From positions 1-51,531 of the forward strand of contig JBBQED010000019.1 in assembly GCA_038320345.1 (NCBI GenBank): 51,531 nt of DNA. Direction: 5' to 3'. Position 1 is the stretch's first letter. Every line of letters starts with the position of its first letter. This DNA comes from JBBQED01 sp038320345 (GTDB lineage Bacteria; Bacteroidota; Bacteroidia; AKYH767-A; OLB10). The notes under the pieces are model-generated. The model was not told the DNA's origin and ran no database searches. It saw only the letters and a list, made by a program, of their open reading frames with translations. Both the position numbers and the translations under genes were made by a program. Below, piece after piece: positions 18,120 through 26,858 of this stretch.

Positions 18120-18911
18120 TTAGTGGATATCGATTGCTTCAGCGATAAGTTCTGCAAGATCTTTCACTTTCACTTCGGTTTCTTTATTGAAATTTTTCAC
18201 TCCATCGGTCATCATCGTCATACAAAAAGGACAACCAACTGCAATAATATCTGGACTTGATTCAAGCGCTTCTTCGGTACGTTCAATATTAATATCCTTG
18301 GTTCCATTTTCTGGCTCCTTAAACATCTGAGCTCCGCCAGCGCCACAACATAATCCATTTGCCCGACTCCTTTTCATCTCCGTAAAATAGATGTCAAGTT
18401 TATTGATTAGGGAACGTGGAGCTTCATATTCTCCATTCGCTCTTCCAAGATAACATGGATCATGAAATGTTATTTTCTGACCTTTAAACGTACCACCTTC
18501 AACTTTCAATTTTCCGGCATCAATCAATTGTTGTAAAAGTTGTGAATGATGAATCACTTCATAATTTCCACCCAAGCTTGGATATTCGTTTTTCAAGGTG
18601 TTGAAGCAATGTGGACAAGCCGTTACAATTTTCGTTACTTCGTAACCGTTAAGAACCGCAATATTATTCATGGCTTGCATCTGAAAGAGAAATTCATTGC
18701 CAGCACGCTTTGCAGGATCACCGGTACAACTTTCTTCTGTTCCTAACACTGCAAATGGTACGTTGGTATGATGAAGAATTTTCGCAACTGCTTTAGTCAC
18801 TTTCTTAGCACGATCATCAAAACTCCCTGCGCAACCAACCCAGAATAACACTTCAGGTTTTTCGCCACGGGCAGCCATATCGGCCATGGTATTTATTTTA
18901 AAATCATTCAT
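18120..18911 (-). CDS. (Fe-S)-binding protein, HdrB/CCG-domain type
   Basis: The 263-residue protein contains two cysteine-rich CCG domains as in heterodisulfide reductase subunit B, LutA and GlpC. The first has Cys27 (WVGCAGS), Cys62 (EESCTGDPA), and Cys99 and Cys102 (TACPHCFNTL). The second has Cys153 (HDPCYLGRANG), Cys188 and Cys189 (GLCCGAGGAQM), and Cys227 and Cys230 (VGCPFC). These motifs bind noncubane or cubane Fe-S clusters and take part in electron transfer or thiol/disulphide chemistry. It follows the membrane 4Fe-4S gene after 39 bases, so the two probably form a membrane-bound electron-transfer module. The donor and acceptor are not known, and a methanogen-like heterodisulfide function should not be assumed. 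Confidence 0.88.
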   Translation of the reverse strand: MNDFKINTMADMAARGEKPEVLFWVGCAGSFDDRAKKVTKAVAKILHHTNVPFAVLGTEESCTGDPAKRAGNEFLFQMQAMNNIAVLNGYEVTKIVTACPHCFNTLKNEYPSLGGNYEVIHHSQLLQQLIDAGKLKVEGGTFKGQKITFHDPCYLGRANGEYEAPRSLINKLDIYFTEMKRSRANGLCCGAGGAQMFKEPENGTKDINIERTEEALESSPDIIAVGCPFCMTMMTDGVKNFNKETEVKVKDLAELIAEAIDIH

Positions 18912-18950
18912 AGAAACTGTATAAACAAGTCAATTGAACAGTACGTAATT

Positions 18951-20261
18951 TTAATTATTTTCTTCAGTGGCCCAATTTAGACGATCAACAGGAGAAAATT
19001 GCCATGGTGCTCCGTTGTTTTCAATCTTACTAAACATTCCATTTAGTTCGGTGGGTGCACTACTTTGTTCCATCACGAGATATCTCCTCATATCCACAAT
19101 AATCGAAAGCGGATCTATATTTACAGGACAAGCTTCCGTACATGCATTACAAGTAGTACATGCCCAAAGCTCTTCGGGAGAGATATAATCGTTAAGTAAA
19201 GATTTACCATCATCAAAATCCTTTCCATGTTGATTGATACTTTTTCCGGTTTCCTCCAGACGATCTCTCGTATCCATCATAATTTTTCGTGGCGACAATA
19301 ATTTTCCTGTGATATTTGCTGGACACACAGAAGTACATCTTCCACACTCCGTACAAGAATAAGCATCCATCAATTGTTTCCAGCTAAGATCTTTCACATC
19401 TTTTGCACCAAATCGTTGCGGCTGATCTGGGGCAGGAGGAGCAATAGCTGTTGGATCCATCATCAACTTAACTTCGTTGGTAACAGATTCCATATTCGTG
19501 AATTCACCTTTAGGATTGAGGTTGCTGTAATAGGTATTTGGAAATGCCAAGAGAATATGAAAATGCTTCGAATAAGGAACGTAATTGAGGAAAGCTAAAA
19601 TACCGATGATGTGAAACCACCAACAAAATCGCTCTAAGAACAACAAACTATCTGTATTCATTCCGTTAATCATGGGTTGAAGCATACTACTTACTGGAAA
19701 TGCTCCTGCAGAAATATAATGTTCAGGTCCACGTGTTTGTAAAATCGCATCAGAGGCATTCATAAGTAAGAATGCAGTCATTAGAAATATTTCAACAATG
19801 AGAATAATATTGGCATCTGATCGTGGCCAGCTAGTCATTTCACGCATTGTGAAACGTTTTAATTTTAAAATATTTCGACGAGCAAGAAATACAACGCAAG
19901 CTGCAAGAACACCAACTGCAAGCCATTCGAAAGATCCAATTAAGAAATTATAAAAACCTCCCATGAACGCCAAAACACGATGTGTTCCAAAAACTCCATC
20001 AATGATAATTTCCAACACTTCAATATTGATGATTACGAATCCTACGTAAATCAGCAGATGAAAAAATGCAGGTACTGGTCGGCTAAGCATTTTTGATTGG
20101 CCTAGGGCAACTCTCGCCATCGTTTTCCATCGCTCTGCAGGATGATCATTTCTATTGATATCCTGACCCAATTGAATATTCCGGATAATTTCCTTGATTT
20201 TCCGAGTGAAAAGATAAATCCCTGTCCCAAGACAGATCGTGAAGATGATGTTACTGATCAT
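18951..20261 (-). CDS. Membrane-bound 4Fe-4S dicluster protein (HdrC/DsrK-like)
   Basis: The 436-residue protein has about five transmembrane helices in residues 1-230 with conserved-looking His residues (AFFHLLIYVGF, CWWFHIIGIL, SKHFHILLAF), suggesting haem b binding as in NarI-like domains. Two 4Fe-4S clusters follow: Cys303, 306, 309 and 313 (CTECGRCTSVCP), then Cys368, 371, 374 and 378 (CTTCNACTEACP). This architecture transfers electrons between the quinone pool and a cytoplasmic partner, here probably the HdrB-like product of the next gene. The direction of electron flow is unknown. It lies between the two MCE loci, with 150 bases before it. Confidence 0.88.
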   Translation of the reverse strand: MISNIIFTICLGTGIYLFTRKIKEIIRNIQLGQDINRNDHPAERWKTMARVALGQSKMLSRPVPAFFHLLIYVGFVIINIEVLEIIIDGVFGTHRVLAFMGGFYNFLIGSFEWLAVGVLAACVVFLARRNILKLKRFTMREMTSWPRSDANIILIVEIFLMTAFLLMNASDAILQTRGPEHYISAGAFPVSSMLQPMINGMNTDSLLFLERFCWWFHIIGILAFLNYVPYSKHFHILLAFPNTYYSNLNPKGEFTNMESVTNEVKLMMDPTAIAPPAPDQPQRFGAKDVKDLSWKQLMDAYSCTECGRCTSVCPANITGKLLSPRKIMMDTRDRLEETGKSINQHGKDFDDGKSLLNDYISPEELWACTTCNACTEACPVNIDPLSIIVDMRRYLVMEQSSAPTELNGMFSKIENNGAPWQFSPVDRLNWATEENN

Positions 20262-20412
20262 AGAGCTGATTTAAAGGTACTTTATCGGGATCATACTTTC
20301 TGATCACAACAAAAACAAAGGCTGAAAGATACTTCTTACAATGGAAAACTTAAAGCAGTTCGCCCTAAACTCTTCAACAATCAGTTTCAGAGGTGAATTT
20401 TACTGAAAATCC

Positions 20413-21360
20413 CTATTGGACTTTGTCTTTCTTACCGAAAACGGAAAAATGAACATATCGTTTAGGATTCGCCTTCAGGTCTTTCAGGAGCTCATCGAGA
20501 TCTTTAGCGGTAGTATTGGCATTATTATACAGTATCGGGTCATTAATTAACATTCCCATAGATCCCTGTCCACTGTTGATTTTCTTCAATAATTCAGCAC
20601 TCTGGAATAACACCTGATCTGCATTGGCAATAGTGCTGGCAAAATGAGCTTTAGCTAGTGTATCACTTACTTGTGCCAAATTGTCGATGATCTTATTGAT
20701 CTGCTCGTTATTGTTTTTCAGATTCGTTGTTATAGAGGATAAATTACTGATCATGATATTTAGTTTACCTTGATCATTACCTAGAGAATGATCTAAAGTA
20801 GACAGTGTTCCATTCAGATGTGAAATTCCAGAACGTAAATTATTCTTGGTGCTCGGATCAAAGAGCGTGTAAAGCATATTCACCACAGAGTCGATACTCA
20901 CGATTAATCGTTCTGTTTTGTCTTTGATCGGACCTACTTCTTTACCTAATTGCTGTGCTAGACTGGATTCAAGTTCTGAATGTAAAGTGTCTTCATCTTT
21001 TAGACTTTCAGAATCCGTTCCCAAGTCTATTCTCATGGCTTTAGTTCCAATCAAATCAGCATTGAAAATTTTTGCAATGGAATTTTTCGGTATGAAAACA
21101 TCCTTTTGAATTAGCATGGTTACTAGTAATCGCCCCGATTTATCCGGCATGAAGTCAATATCATTGATAATACCGATACGATATCCACTCAGGAAAACCG
21201 GATTAGAAGTCACCAGATTATCCACATTGTCATACACAGCGAAATACTTATTTCTACTGGTAAACAGATCTTTACCTTTCAAATAATTAAGCCCCCATAG
21301 TAAAGCAGCCAATGAGGCTGTAACCAGAATGCCAACTTTAGCTTCGTTTGATAGTTTCAC
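20413..21360 (-). CDS. MlaD/MCE family protein, second copy
   Basis: The 315-residue protein has an N-terminal membrane helix (about residues 8-26), an MCE domain (about 36-115; VDNLVTSNPVFLSGYRIG, then LVTMLIQKDVFIPKNSIAKI), and a helical C-terminal part with repeated heptads (SSITTNLKNNNEQINKIIDN). It resembles the MlaD product at 15543-16538 in layout but is clearly divergent, so it is not a recent duplicate. It follows the amidase gene after 23 bases. It may bind lipids in the periplasm on its own or share the MlaE/MlaF pair encoded downstream; the sequence cannot decide this. Confidence 0.88.
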   Translation of the reverse strand: MKLSNEAKVGILVTASLAALLWGLNYLKGKDLFTSRNKYFAVYDNVDNLVTSNPVFLSGYRIGIINDIDFMPDKSGRLLVTMLIQKDVFIPKNSIAKIFNADLIGTKAMRIDLGTDSESLKDEDTLHSELESSLAQQLGKEVGPIKDKTERLIVSIDSVVNMLYTLFDPSTKNNLRSGISHLNGTLSTLDHSLGNDQGKLNIMISNLSSITTNLKNNNEQINKIIDNLAQVSDTLAKAHFASTIANADQVLFQSAELLKKINSGQGSMGMLINDPILYNNANTTAKDLDELLKDLKANPKRYVHFSVFGKKDKVQ

Positions 21361-21383
21361 AGGCAGTTTTAGAAAGTACGAAA

Positions 21384-22697
21384 TTACGGTCTTTTAAGCA
21401 TTTGCTCGGCTTCGTTTACAGTAATTCGTTGTTCTGCCTTAAAAGCAGTAAGAAATGCATCTTTAAAACCATTGGCTTTGAGTTCATTCAGTTTGATTCT
21501 AGCGGACGCTGCATCTTTAAAAGTACCAACTACAAATCGGGTGTAGCCATCAACACCAACTATACCTCGAACGCCTTTAACTTTTAAGAATTTAGGCGCA
21601 TCAGTTTTAGCATTCGTAGAAGCTCCAATTTGCACGGCAATATAAACTGATGGAATGTTAGATTCTATTGAAATAGGTTTTGGCTCAGGCTTATTTTCCT
21701 TTACCTGAACTGGCTGAGGTTTAATGACAGTTGGGGAAACCACTTTAGGAATAGGTTTTTCTTCTGGTTTTGAAGGTTTCACCTCTTCTAACTTCGGCTG
21801 ATCTTCTGGTGGAGTATCTTTTTTGATTTCCGGTTTTGGTTGAGGAATAGTAGCCACCGCTTTTGAGCCTGTATCTGGATCAACTTTCAGAACAGGTACT
21901 GCAGGCTTTTCTTCCGTACTTCCCGATTCCATATCCAACTTATAAGCCTTGAATGCGCGAAAAATTGAAGTAGCCATTGTAGACTGACCTTTTTCCGCAT
22001 TGAGGAATTTCTCTTCTAAATCATGAGATAAAAATCCACATTCAATTAACACTGATGGCATTGCCGTTTTATACAATACCAAAAATCCTGCTTGTTTAAC
22101 CCCTCTGTTATATCGCCCTGCATATTCTTCAAATTCTTCTTGAACATTGGCTGCAAAAGATAAACTCTGATGCATAAACTGATTTTGATACAATGAGAAA
22201 ATAATATTTGCTTCTGGTGAGTTCGGATCAAAACCATCATATTGGGTTTTGTAGTCATCCTCTAAAAGGACGGAGGCATTCTCTCTTTTCGCAACATTCA
22301 GATTATCTTCCGATTTGTGAAGACCCATCACATAGGTTTCTGATCCATAAGCTCCTTTGCCTCCTGAATTCAAGTGTATACAGATAAAGAGGTCAGCCTT
22401 AGCTCTATTAGCAATATTTGCACGTTCGTGAAGTGGAACAAAAACATCCGTTTTACGTGTATAGATAACTTTAATATCAGGGTAATTCTGTTCAATTTGC
22501 TTTCCTAGCTTCAAGGCAATATCCAACGCAACCATTTTTTCACGGGCACTAGAACCTAGGCAACCGGTATCATGTCCACCGTGACCGGCATCTATTACAA
22601 CCGTTTTAATATGATAACCATCCCGGCGATGCCCCCCTGAAATTACATTGGGAGTTGCCAGAAGAATTGATATAAAAATTAGGAGGAGCCGTTTCAC
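21384..22697 (-). CDS. N-acetylmuramoyl-L-alanine amidase with SPOR domain
   Basis: This periplasmic Amidase_3 enzyme cuts the bond between N-acetylmuramic acid and the stem peptide, acting in daughter-cell separation or wall turnover. The signal peptide is about residues 1-20. The zinc ligands are visible as His39 (DAGHGGHD), Glu53 (AREKM) and His108 (ICIHLNS), and the catalytic Glu219 is in VLIECGFLS. A Pro/Lys/Glu-rich linker (about 260-345) leads to a SPOR domain (about 350-425) that in relatives binds denuded septal glycan. The 437-residue length is usual for this fused form. It is divergent from lptD, sharing a 48-base promoter region, and is followed by an MCE gene. Confidence 0.93.
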   Translation of the reverse strand: MKRLLLIFISILLATPNVISGGHRRDGYHIKTVVIDAGHGGHDTGCLGSSAREKMVALDIALKLGKQIEQNYPDIKVIYTRKTDVFVPLHERANIANRAKADLFICIHLNSGGKGAYGSETYVMGLHKSEDNLNVAKRENASVLLEDDYKTQYDGFDPNSPEANIIFSLYQNQFMHQSLSFAANVQEEFEEYAGRYNRGVKQAGFLVLYKTAMPSVLIECGFLSHDLEEKFLNAEKGQSTMATSIFRAFKAYKLDMESGSTEEKPAVPVLKVDPDTGSKAVATIPQPKPEIKKDTPPEDQPKLEEVKPSKPEEKPIPKVVSPTVIKPQPVQVKENKPEPKPISIESNIPSVYIAVQIGASTNAKTDAPKFLKVKGVRGIVGVDGYTRFVVGTFKDAASARIKLNELKANGFKDAFLTAFKAEQRITVNEAEQMLKRP

Positions 22698-22706
22698 GTT
22701 GTTTCG

Positions 22707-22728
22707 TAGCTTTGCGTTTTCAAATTTA
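22707..22728. promoter_or_regulatory. Overlapping divergent promoters of the amidase and lptD genes
   Basis: TAGCTTTG at 22707-22714 is a TAnnTTTG match facing lptD, 31 bases before its ATG. CAAATTTA at 22721-22728 is the same motif on the minus strand, facing the amidase gene 23 bases before its start. The two boxes lie 6 bases apart in a 48-base intergenic space. I see no clear -33 element for either. Confidence 0.45.
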
Positions 22729-22745
22729 GGTGTATCACAGGGATA

Positions 22746-25319
22746 ATGAAGGATGTAGAGAACCCGCTTACAGGTAACTTATTAACGGCGAATTGTTGGT
22801 GGATGGTGTGCACTTTCATTTTACTTTTTCTGAGTTCATTCACAATAGCTCAAACGCCCGACAGTAGCCGTGTAGCGCCTCCTGACAGCATGCGCATTTC
22901 TGCGGATACTTTAACGGCTGATTCCTTAATTTTAAGCGATGAATTGAAGTCGAAAGTAAAGTATCATGCTCGAGATTCTACCGTTTATGACATCGAAGGG
23001 GAACGTGTTTTCCTATATGGTGAAGCACAAATCACTTATGATGACATAGAACTGAATGCTGATTACATTGAATTGAATTTCGGAAACAAAAATATTTACG
23101 CTAAAGGATTACCTGATAGCAGTGGTGCAATTGCAGGTCTTCCTGTTTTTAAGCAAGGTAAGGAAGAGTTCAAGTCCAACGAGATTAAGTATAATTTCGA
23201 AAGTAAAAGAGGGAAAATTACAGATATTACCACTAAAGATGGTGATAGTTTTATTCATGGTGAAACAGTAAAGAAAGATCCCGATAATACTACTTATATC
23301 AAGAACGGTTATTATACAACATGTGACTTGCCGCATCCACATTATTATATTGCCGCTCAGAAAATTAAAGTGATCCCTAATAATAAGGTGGTAACAGGAC
23401 CTGCAGAAATGTATATTGCGGATGTTCCGACACCCTTTGCAATTCCTTTTGGATTTTTTCCGAATCGTCAAGGAAGAGCTTCAGGAATTATCTTTCCTAC
23501 TTATGGAGAGTCGACGCAGTTAGGTTTCTTTTTAAGCAACGGAGGATATTATTTTGGTCTTAGTGATCATTTTGATCTCGCATTAACTGGAGATATTTAT
23601 TCTCGAGGTAGCTGGAGGGCAAATGCTACCTCAGTATATGCAACAAAGTATCGTTACAATGGAAACTTCTCTCTGAATTATTCATTAACAAAAACTAGCC
23701 AGCAAGAACTGCCTGATTATTCAGAGGAGAAAGGATTCTTCATCCGATGGACCCATGTTCAAGATCCGAAGGCTCGTCCGAATAGTAATTTCGCAGCATC
23801 TGTAAATGCAGGTACAAGCTCATTCTATAGAAACAATCTGAGTAGTTCCAATAACTATCTCACGAATACTTTCAGCTCTTCCGTTTCTTACTCTAAATCA
23901 TGGCCTGGAAAACCATATTCTTTCAGTTCAAGTTTAACCCATTCTCAGAATACAATTACAAGAGAGATTAATCTTAGTCTTCCTTCAGCTAATTTTAGTG
24001 TGAGTCGTCAAACACCTTTTAAACGAAAAGAACTAGTTGGACAGGAAAGATGGTATGAGAAAATTGGAGTGAGTTATAATAGTAGCTTGCAAAATAGTAT
24101 ATCTACTTATGACACTTTGTTGTTCAAGAAGGAAAGTTTGGATAAGTTCAGGTATGGAATTCAACATAGCATTCCCGTAAGCACCTCTTTTAATGTGTTA
24201 AAGTTTTTTACAGTAAGTCCTTCGATTGCTTATAATGAAAGATGGTATCTCCAAACCATTAATAAAAAATATTTGGTGGCAGAAGATAGCTTAGTCACGG
24301 ATACGATTGCTGGGTTTAAAGCGGCTCGGGATTTTGGTTTTGCTACCACAATAAATACTCGGGTTTATGGAATGTTGCAGTTTAAAAAGGGGAAGATTGC
24401 TGCGATCCGCCACGTGATGACCCCAGCCATCGGATATTCATGGAGACCGGATTTTAGTGAAAGTAAATGGGGATCTTACAAAACCGTACAAGTTGATTCA
24501 ACAGGTAAGACAGCACTGTACTCTATTTATGAATCTTCTATTTATGGCGGACCATCAGCAGGAAAAGTTTCTGCAATAAGTTTTAGTCTCGATAATAATT
24601 TAGAGATGAAAACTCGTCAATACACCGATACAGCTGTAGTGATGAAGAAAGTAAAGTTATTGGAAAGTTTATCCGCTAATGCTAGTTATAATTTCGCAGC
24701 AGATTCATTGAAGCTCTCCAATATTTCGCTCAGCGGAAGAACAACTATTGCGGATAAACTAGGATTAAGTTTCAGCGGTTCATTTGATCCCTATGTGGTG
24801 AATGATTCAGGAGTACGGATTAACACCTATGAATTCGAACAGAATAATCGTTTAGCACGATTGACCAATGGAAACATATCCGTTAATTATACGATTATCG
24901 GCAAGAAAAAAGAGTACAAAAGTGATAAAGGTACTACTGCAGAATTGAATTCCATTAATAATAATCCAGAGGAATTTCTGGATTTCAATGTTCCATTTAA
25001 TCTTGCAATAGGTTATAATCTTTATTACTCCAAATCACCGAATACAGAAAAACAGATTTCTCAGACAGTTAATTTTGTCGGAGATATTCAATTTACCCAA
25101 AATTGGAAAGTGAATTTCAACTCCGGTTATGATTTTAAACAGAAAGATCTTTCCTATACTTCTGTTGGAGTAGTACGCGATTTGCATTGTTGGGAAATGA
25201 GAATAAATTGGGTTCCTTTTGGATTTCAGGCGAATTATTATTTCCAAATCAACGTGAAGTCGAGCGTCCTTCAGGATCTTAAACTTTCCAAGAAGAACGA
25301 CCGCTTTGATACCCGTTAA
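22746..25319 (+). CDS. lptD: LPS-assembly protein LptD (putative)
   Basis: LptD is the outer-membrane barrel that, with LptE, inserts lipopolysaccharide into the outer leaflet. The 857-residue protein has a hydrophobic export signal (about 19-36, ending IAQ) with a polar N-terminal extension; a shorter start at the internal Met20 is possible. Residues 70-230 form an OstA/LptA-like beta-jellyroll (LYGEAQITYDDIELNADYIE; GKITDITTKDGDSFIHGE). The remaining 600 residues alternate as beta-strands of a large barrel, with conserved-looking FPNRQGRASGIIFPTYGES between the two parts. The position next to a SPOR amidase is common in Bacteroidota. The protein diverges strongly from proteobacterial LptD, so the call rests on architecture. 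Confidence 0.85.
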   Translation: MKDVENPLTGNLLTANCWWMVCTFILLFLSSFTIAQTPDSSRVAPPDSMRISADTLTADSLILSDELKSKVKYHARDSTVYDIEGERVFLYGEAQITYDDIELNADYIELNFGNKNIYAKGLPDSSGAIAGLPVFKQGKEEFKSNEIKYNFESKRGKITDITTKDGDSFIHGETVKKDPDNTTYIKNGYYTTCDLPHPHYYIAAQKIKVIPNNKVVTGPAEMYIADVPTPFAIPFGFFPNRQGRASGIIFPTYGESTQLGFFLSNGGYYFGLSDHFDLALTGDIYSRGSWRANATSVYATKYRYNGNFSLNYSLTKTSQQELPDYSEEKGFFIRWTHVQDPKARPNSNFAASVNAGTSSFYRNNLSSSNNYLTNTFSSSVSYSKSWPGKPYSFSSSLTHSQNTITREINLSLPSANFSVSRQTPFKRKELVGQERWYEKIGVSYNSSLQNSISTYDTLLFKKESLDKFRYGIQHSIPVSTSFNVLKFFTVSPSIAYNERWYLQTINKKYLVAEDSLVTDTIAGFKAARDFGFATTINTRVYGMLQFKKGKIAAIRHVMTPAIGYSWRPDFSESKWGSYKTVQVDSTGKTALYSIYESSIYGGPSAGKVSAISFSLDNNLEMKTRQYTDTAVVMKKVKLLESLSANASYNFAADSLKLSNISLSGRTTIADKLGLSFSGSFDPYVVNDSGVRINTYEFEQNNRLARLTNGNISVNYTIIGKKKEYKSDKGTTAELNSINNNPEEFLDFNVPFNLAIGYNLYYSKSPNTEKQISQTVNFVGDIQFTQNWKVNFNSGYDFKQKDLSYTSVGVVRDLHCWEMRINWVPFGFQANYYFQINVKSSVLQDLKLSKKNDRFDTR

Positions 25320-25464
25320 GGATTCTCTGTAATTTGTCCTGATCTGGAATAAAATGCAATTCTGATATTTTCAGATCTTCGCCAATCTTTTATCTTCTTC
25401 ATTTTCAAGTTGTTTATCTGATAAAAAGGTAACTTAGTTAGAGCCGTTTAACCCTCTTTTTTCG

Positions 25465-25472
25465 TACTTTTG
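25465..25472 (+). promoter_or_regulatory. Candidate -7 box for ffh
   Basis: TACTTTTG matches TAnnTTTG exactly and ends 18 bases before the ATG at 25491. No TTG is present at the expected -33 distance. Confidence 0.4.
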
Positions 25473-25490
25473 TGGCTCTTAATTCAGGTT

Positions 25491-26819
25491 ATGTTCGAAA
25501 GTTTAAGTGAGAAGCTCGACAGAGCATTTAAGGTCCTAAAAGGGCAAGGAAGCATCAGCGAAATCAACGTTGCGGAAACACTGAAAGAAGTGCGAAAAGC
25601 ATTGCTTGACGCCGACGTGAATTATAAAGTTGCAAAACAATTTACGGATACAGTTAAAGAAAAGGCACTGGGTCGTGATGTATTGCTTTCGGTTTCTCCA
25701 GGCCAGTTAATGGTGAAAATCACGCATGAAGAGTTAACGGCTCTGATGGGTGGTCAGGCAGCAGACATTAATCTGAAAGAAAATCCTTCTGTAATTCTGA
25801 TGTCAGGATTACAGGGTTCAGGTAAAACAACACTTTCTGGAAAACTGGCTAATTTCTTAAAAAATAAGAGAAGCCGGAATGTATTGTTGGTAGCATGCGA
25901 TGTGTATCGACCTGCAGCGATTGATCAACTTAAAGTAATTGCGGAGCAAATCGGAGTTGAAGTTTACAGCGAAGTTGAAAATAAAAATCCCGTACAGATT
26001 GCAACTAACGCTGTCGCCTATGCGAAAACAAATGGCTTCAATACCGTTATTGTTGATACTGCTGGTCGTTTAGCGATCGATGCGCAGATGATGGATGAGA
26101 TTGCAAAAATCAAAAGTGCAATTAATCCTCAGGAGACCTTGTTCGTGGTAGACTCCATGACCGGACAAGATGCTGTGAACACGGCTAAAGCTTTTAATGA
26201 TCGCCTTAATTTTGATGGTGTGGTACTCACTAAATTAGATGGGGATACACGTGGTGGAGCTGCACTTTCTATTAAATCAGTAGTCAATAAGCCGATCAAA
26301 TTTGTTGGGACAGGTGAAAAGATGGATGCGCTGGATATTTTTTATCCAGAAAGGATGGCAGATAGGATTTTGGGAATGGGAGATATCGTTTCTCTCGTAG
26401 AAAAAGCTCAGGAACAATTCGACTCCAAGCAAGCTGCTGAATTACAAAAGAAAATTGCGAAGAATCAATTCAGTTTTAATGATTTTCTGGGACAGCTGCA
26501 GCAGATCAAAAAAATGGGTAATATCAAAGACCTCATGGGAATGATTCCTGGAATGGGGAAAATGGTAAAGGATATTGATATCGATGATAATTCTTTCAAA
26601 TCTATTGAAGCCATTATTCATTCTATGACTATGGAAGAAAGAGAAAACCCTGAAGTTTTAAATGGTGGTCGTAGAAAACGTATTGCAATGGGCAGTGGCA
26701 CTAGTATTCAGGAAGTAAACCGTTTGATTAAGCAGTTTGAAGATATGCGTAAAATGATGAAAATGTTCACGACTGGACAAGCTCAGAAAATGATGCGCAA
26801 TATGCCAGCAAAGCGGTAA
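25491..26819 (+). CDS. ffh: Signal recognition particle GTPase Ffh (SRP54)
   Basis: Ffh binds 4.5S RNA and signal sequences of nascent membrane proteins and delivers ribosomes to FtsY. I start at 25491 (MFESLSEKLD), as in the family; the frame extends 7 codons upstream to a TTG-like start, but those residues are atypical and the TACTTTTG box overlaps them. This gives 442 residues. The N domain is 1-95, and the GTPase P-loop is SGLQGSGKTT (105-114). DTAGR, TKLDGDTRGGAALS and FVGTGEKMDALDIF follow. The methionine-rich M domain (about 300-442) contains GMIPGMGKM and ends MMRNMPAKR. The 4.5S RNA gene is not in this window. Confidence 0.97.
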   Translation: MFESLSEKLDRAFKVLKGQGSISEINVAETLKEVRKALLDADVNYKVAKQFTDTVKEKALGRDVLLSVSPGQLMVKITHEELTALMGGQAADINLKENPSVILMSGLQGSGKTTLSGKLANFLKNKRSRNVLLVACDVYRPAAIDQLKVIAEQIGVEVYSEVENKNPVQIATNAVAYAKTNGFNTVIVDTAGRLAIDAQMMDEIAKIKSAINPQETLFVVDSMTGQDAVNTAKAFNDRLNFDGVVLTKLDGDTRGGAALSIKSVVNKPIKFVGTGEKMDALDIFYPERMADRILGMGDIVSLVEKAQEQFDSKQAAELQKKIAKNQFSFNDFLGQLQQIKKMGNIKDLMGMIPGMGKMVKDIDIDDNSFKSIEAIIHSMTMEERENPEVLNGGRRKRIAMGSGTSIQEVNRLIKQFEDMRKMMKMFTTGQAQKMMRNMPAKR

Positions 26820-26858
26820 TTATAAATTGAGTAAGAAACTTATAAAGAGCAAGTACAA

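Noticed and set aside
22690..22706. GTTTCACGT resembling half of a parS site between the amidase and lptD genes
   Set aside because: Only the left half fits TGTTTCACGTGAAACA; the right half is TGTTTCG, so it is not a palindrome.
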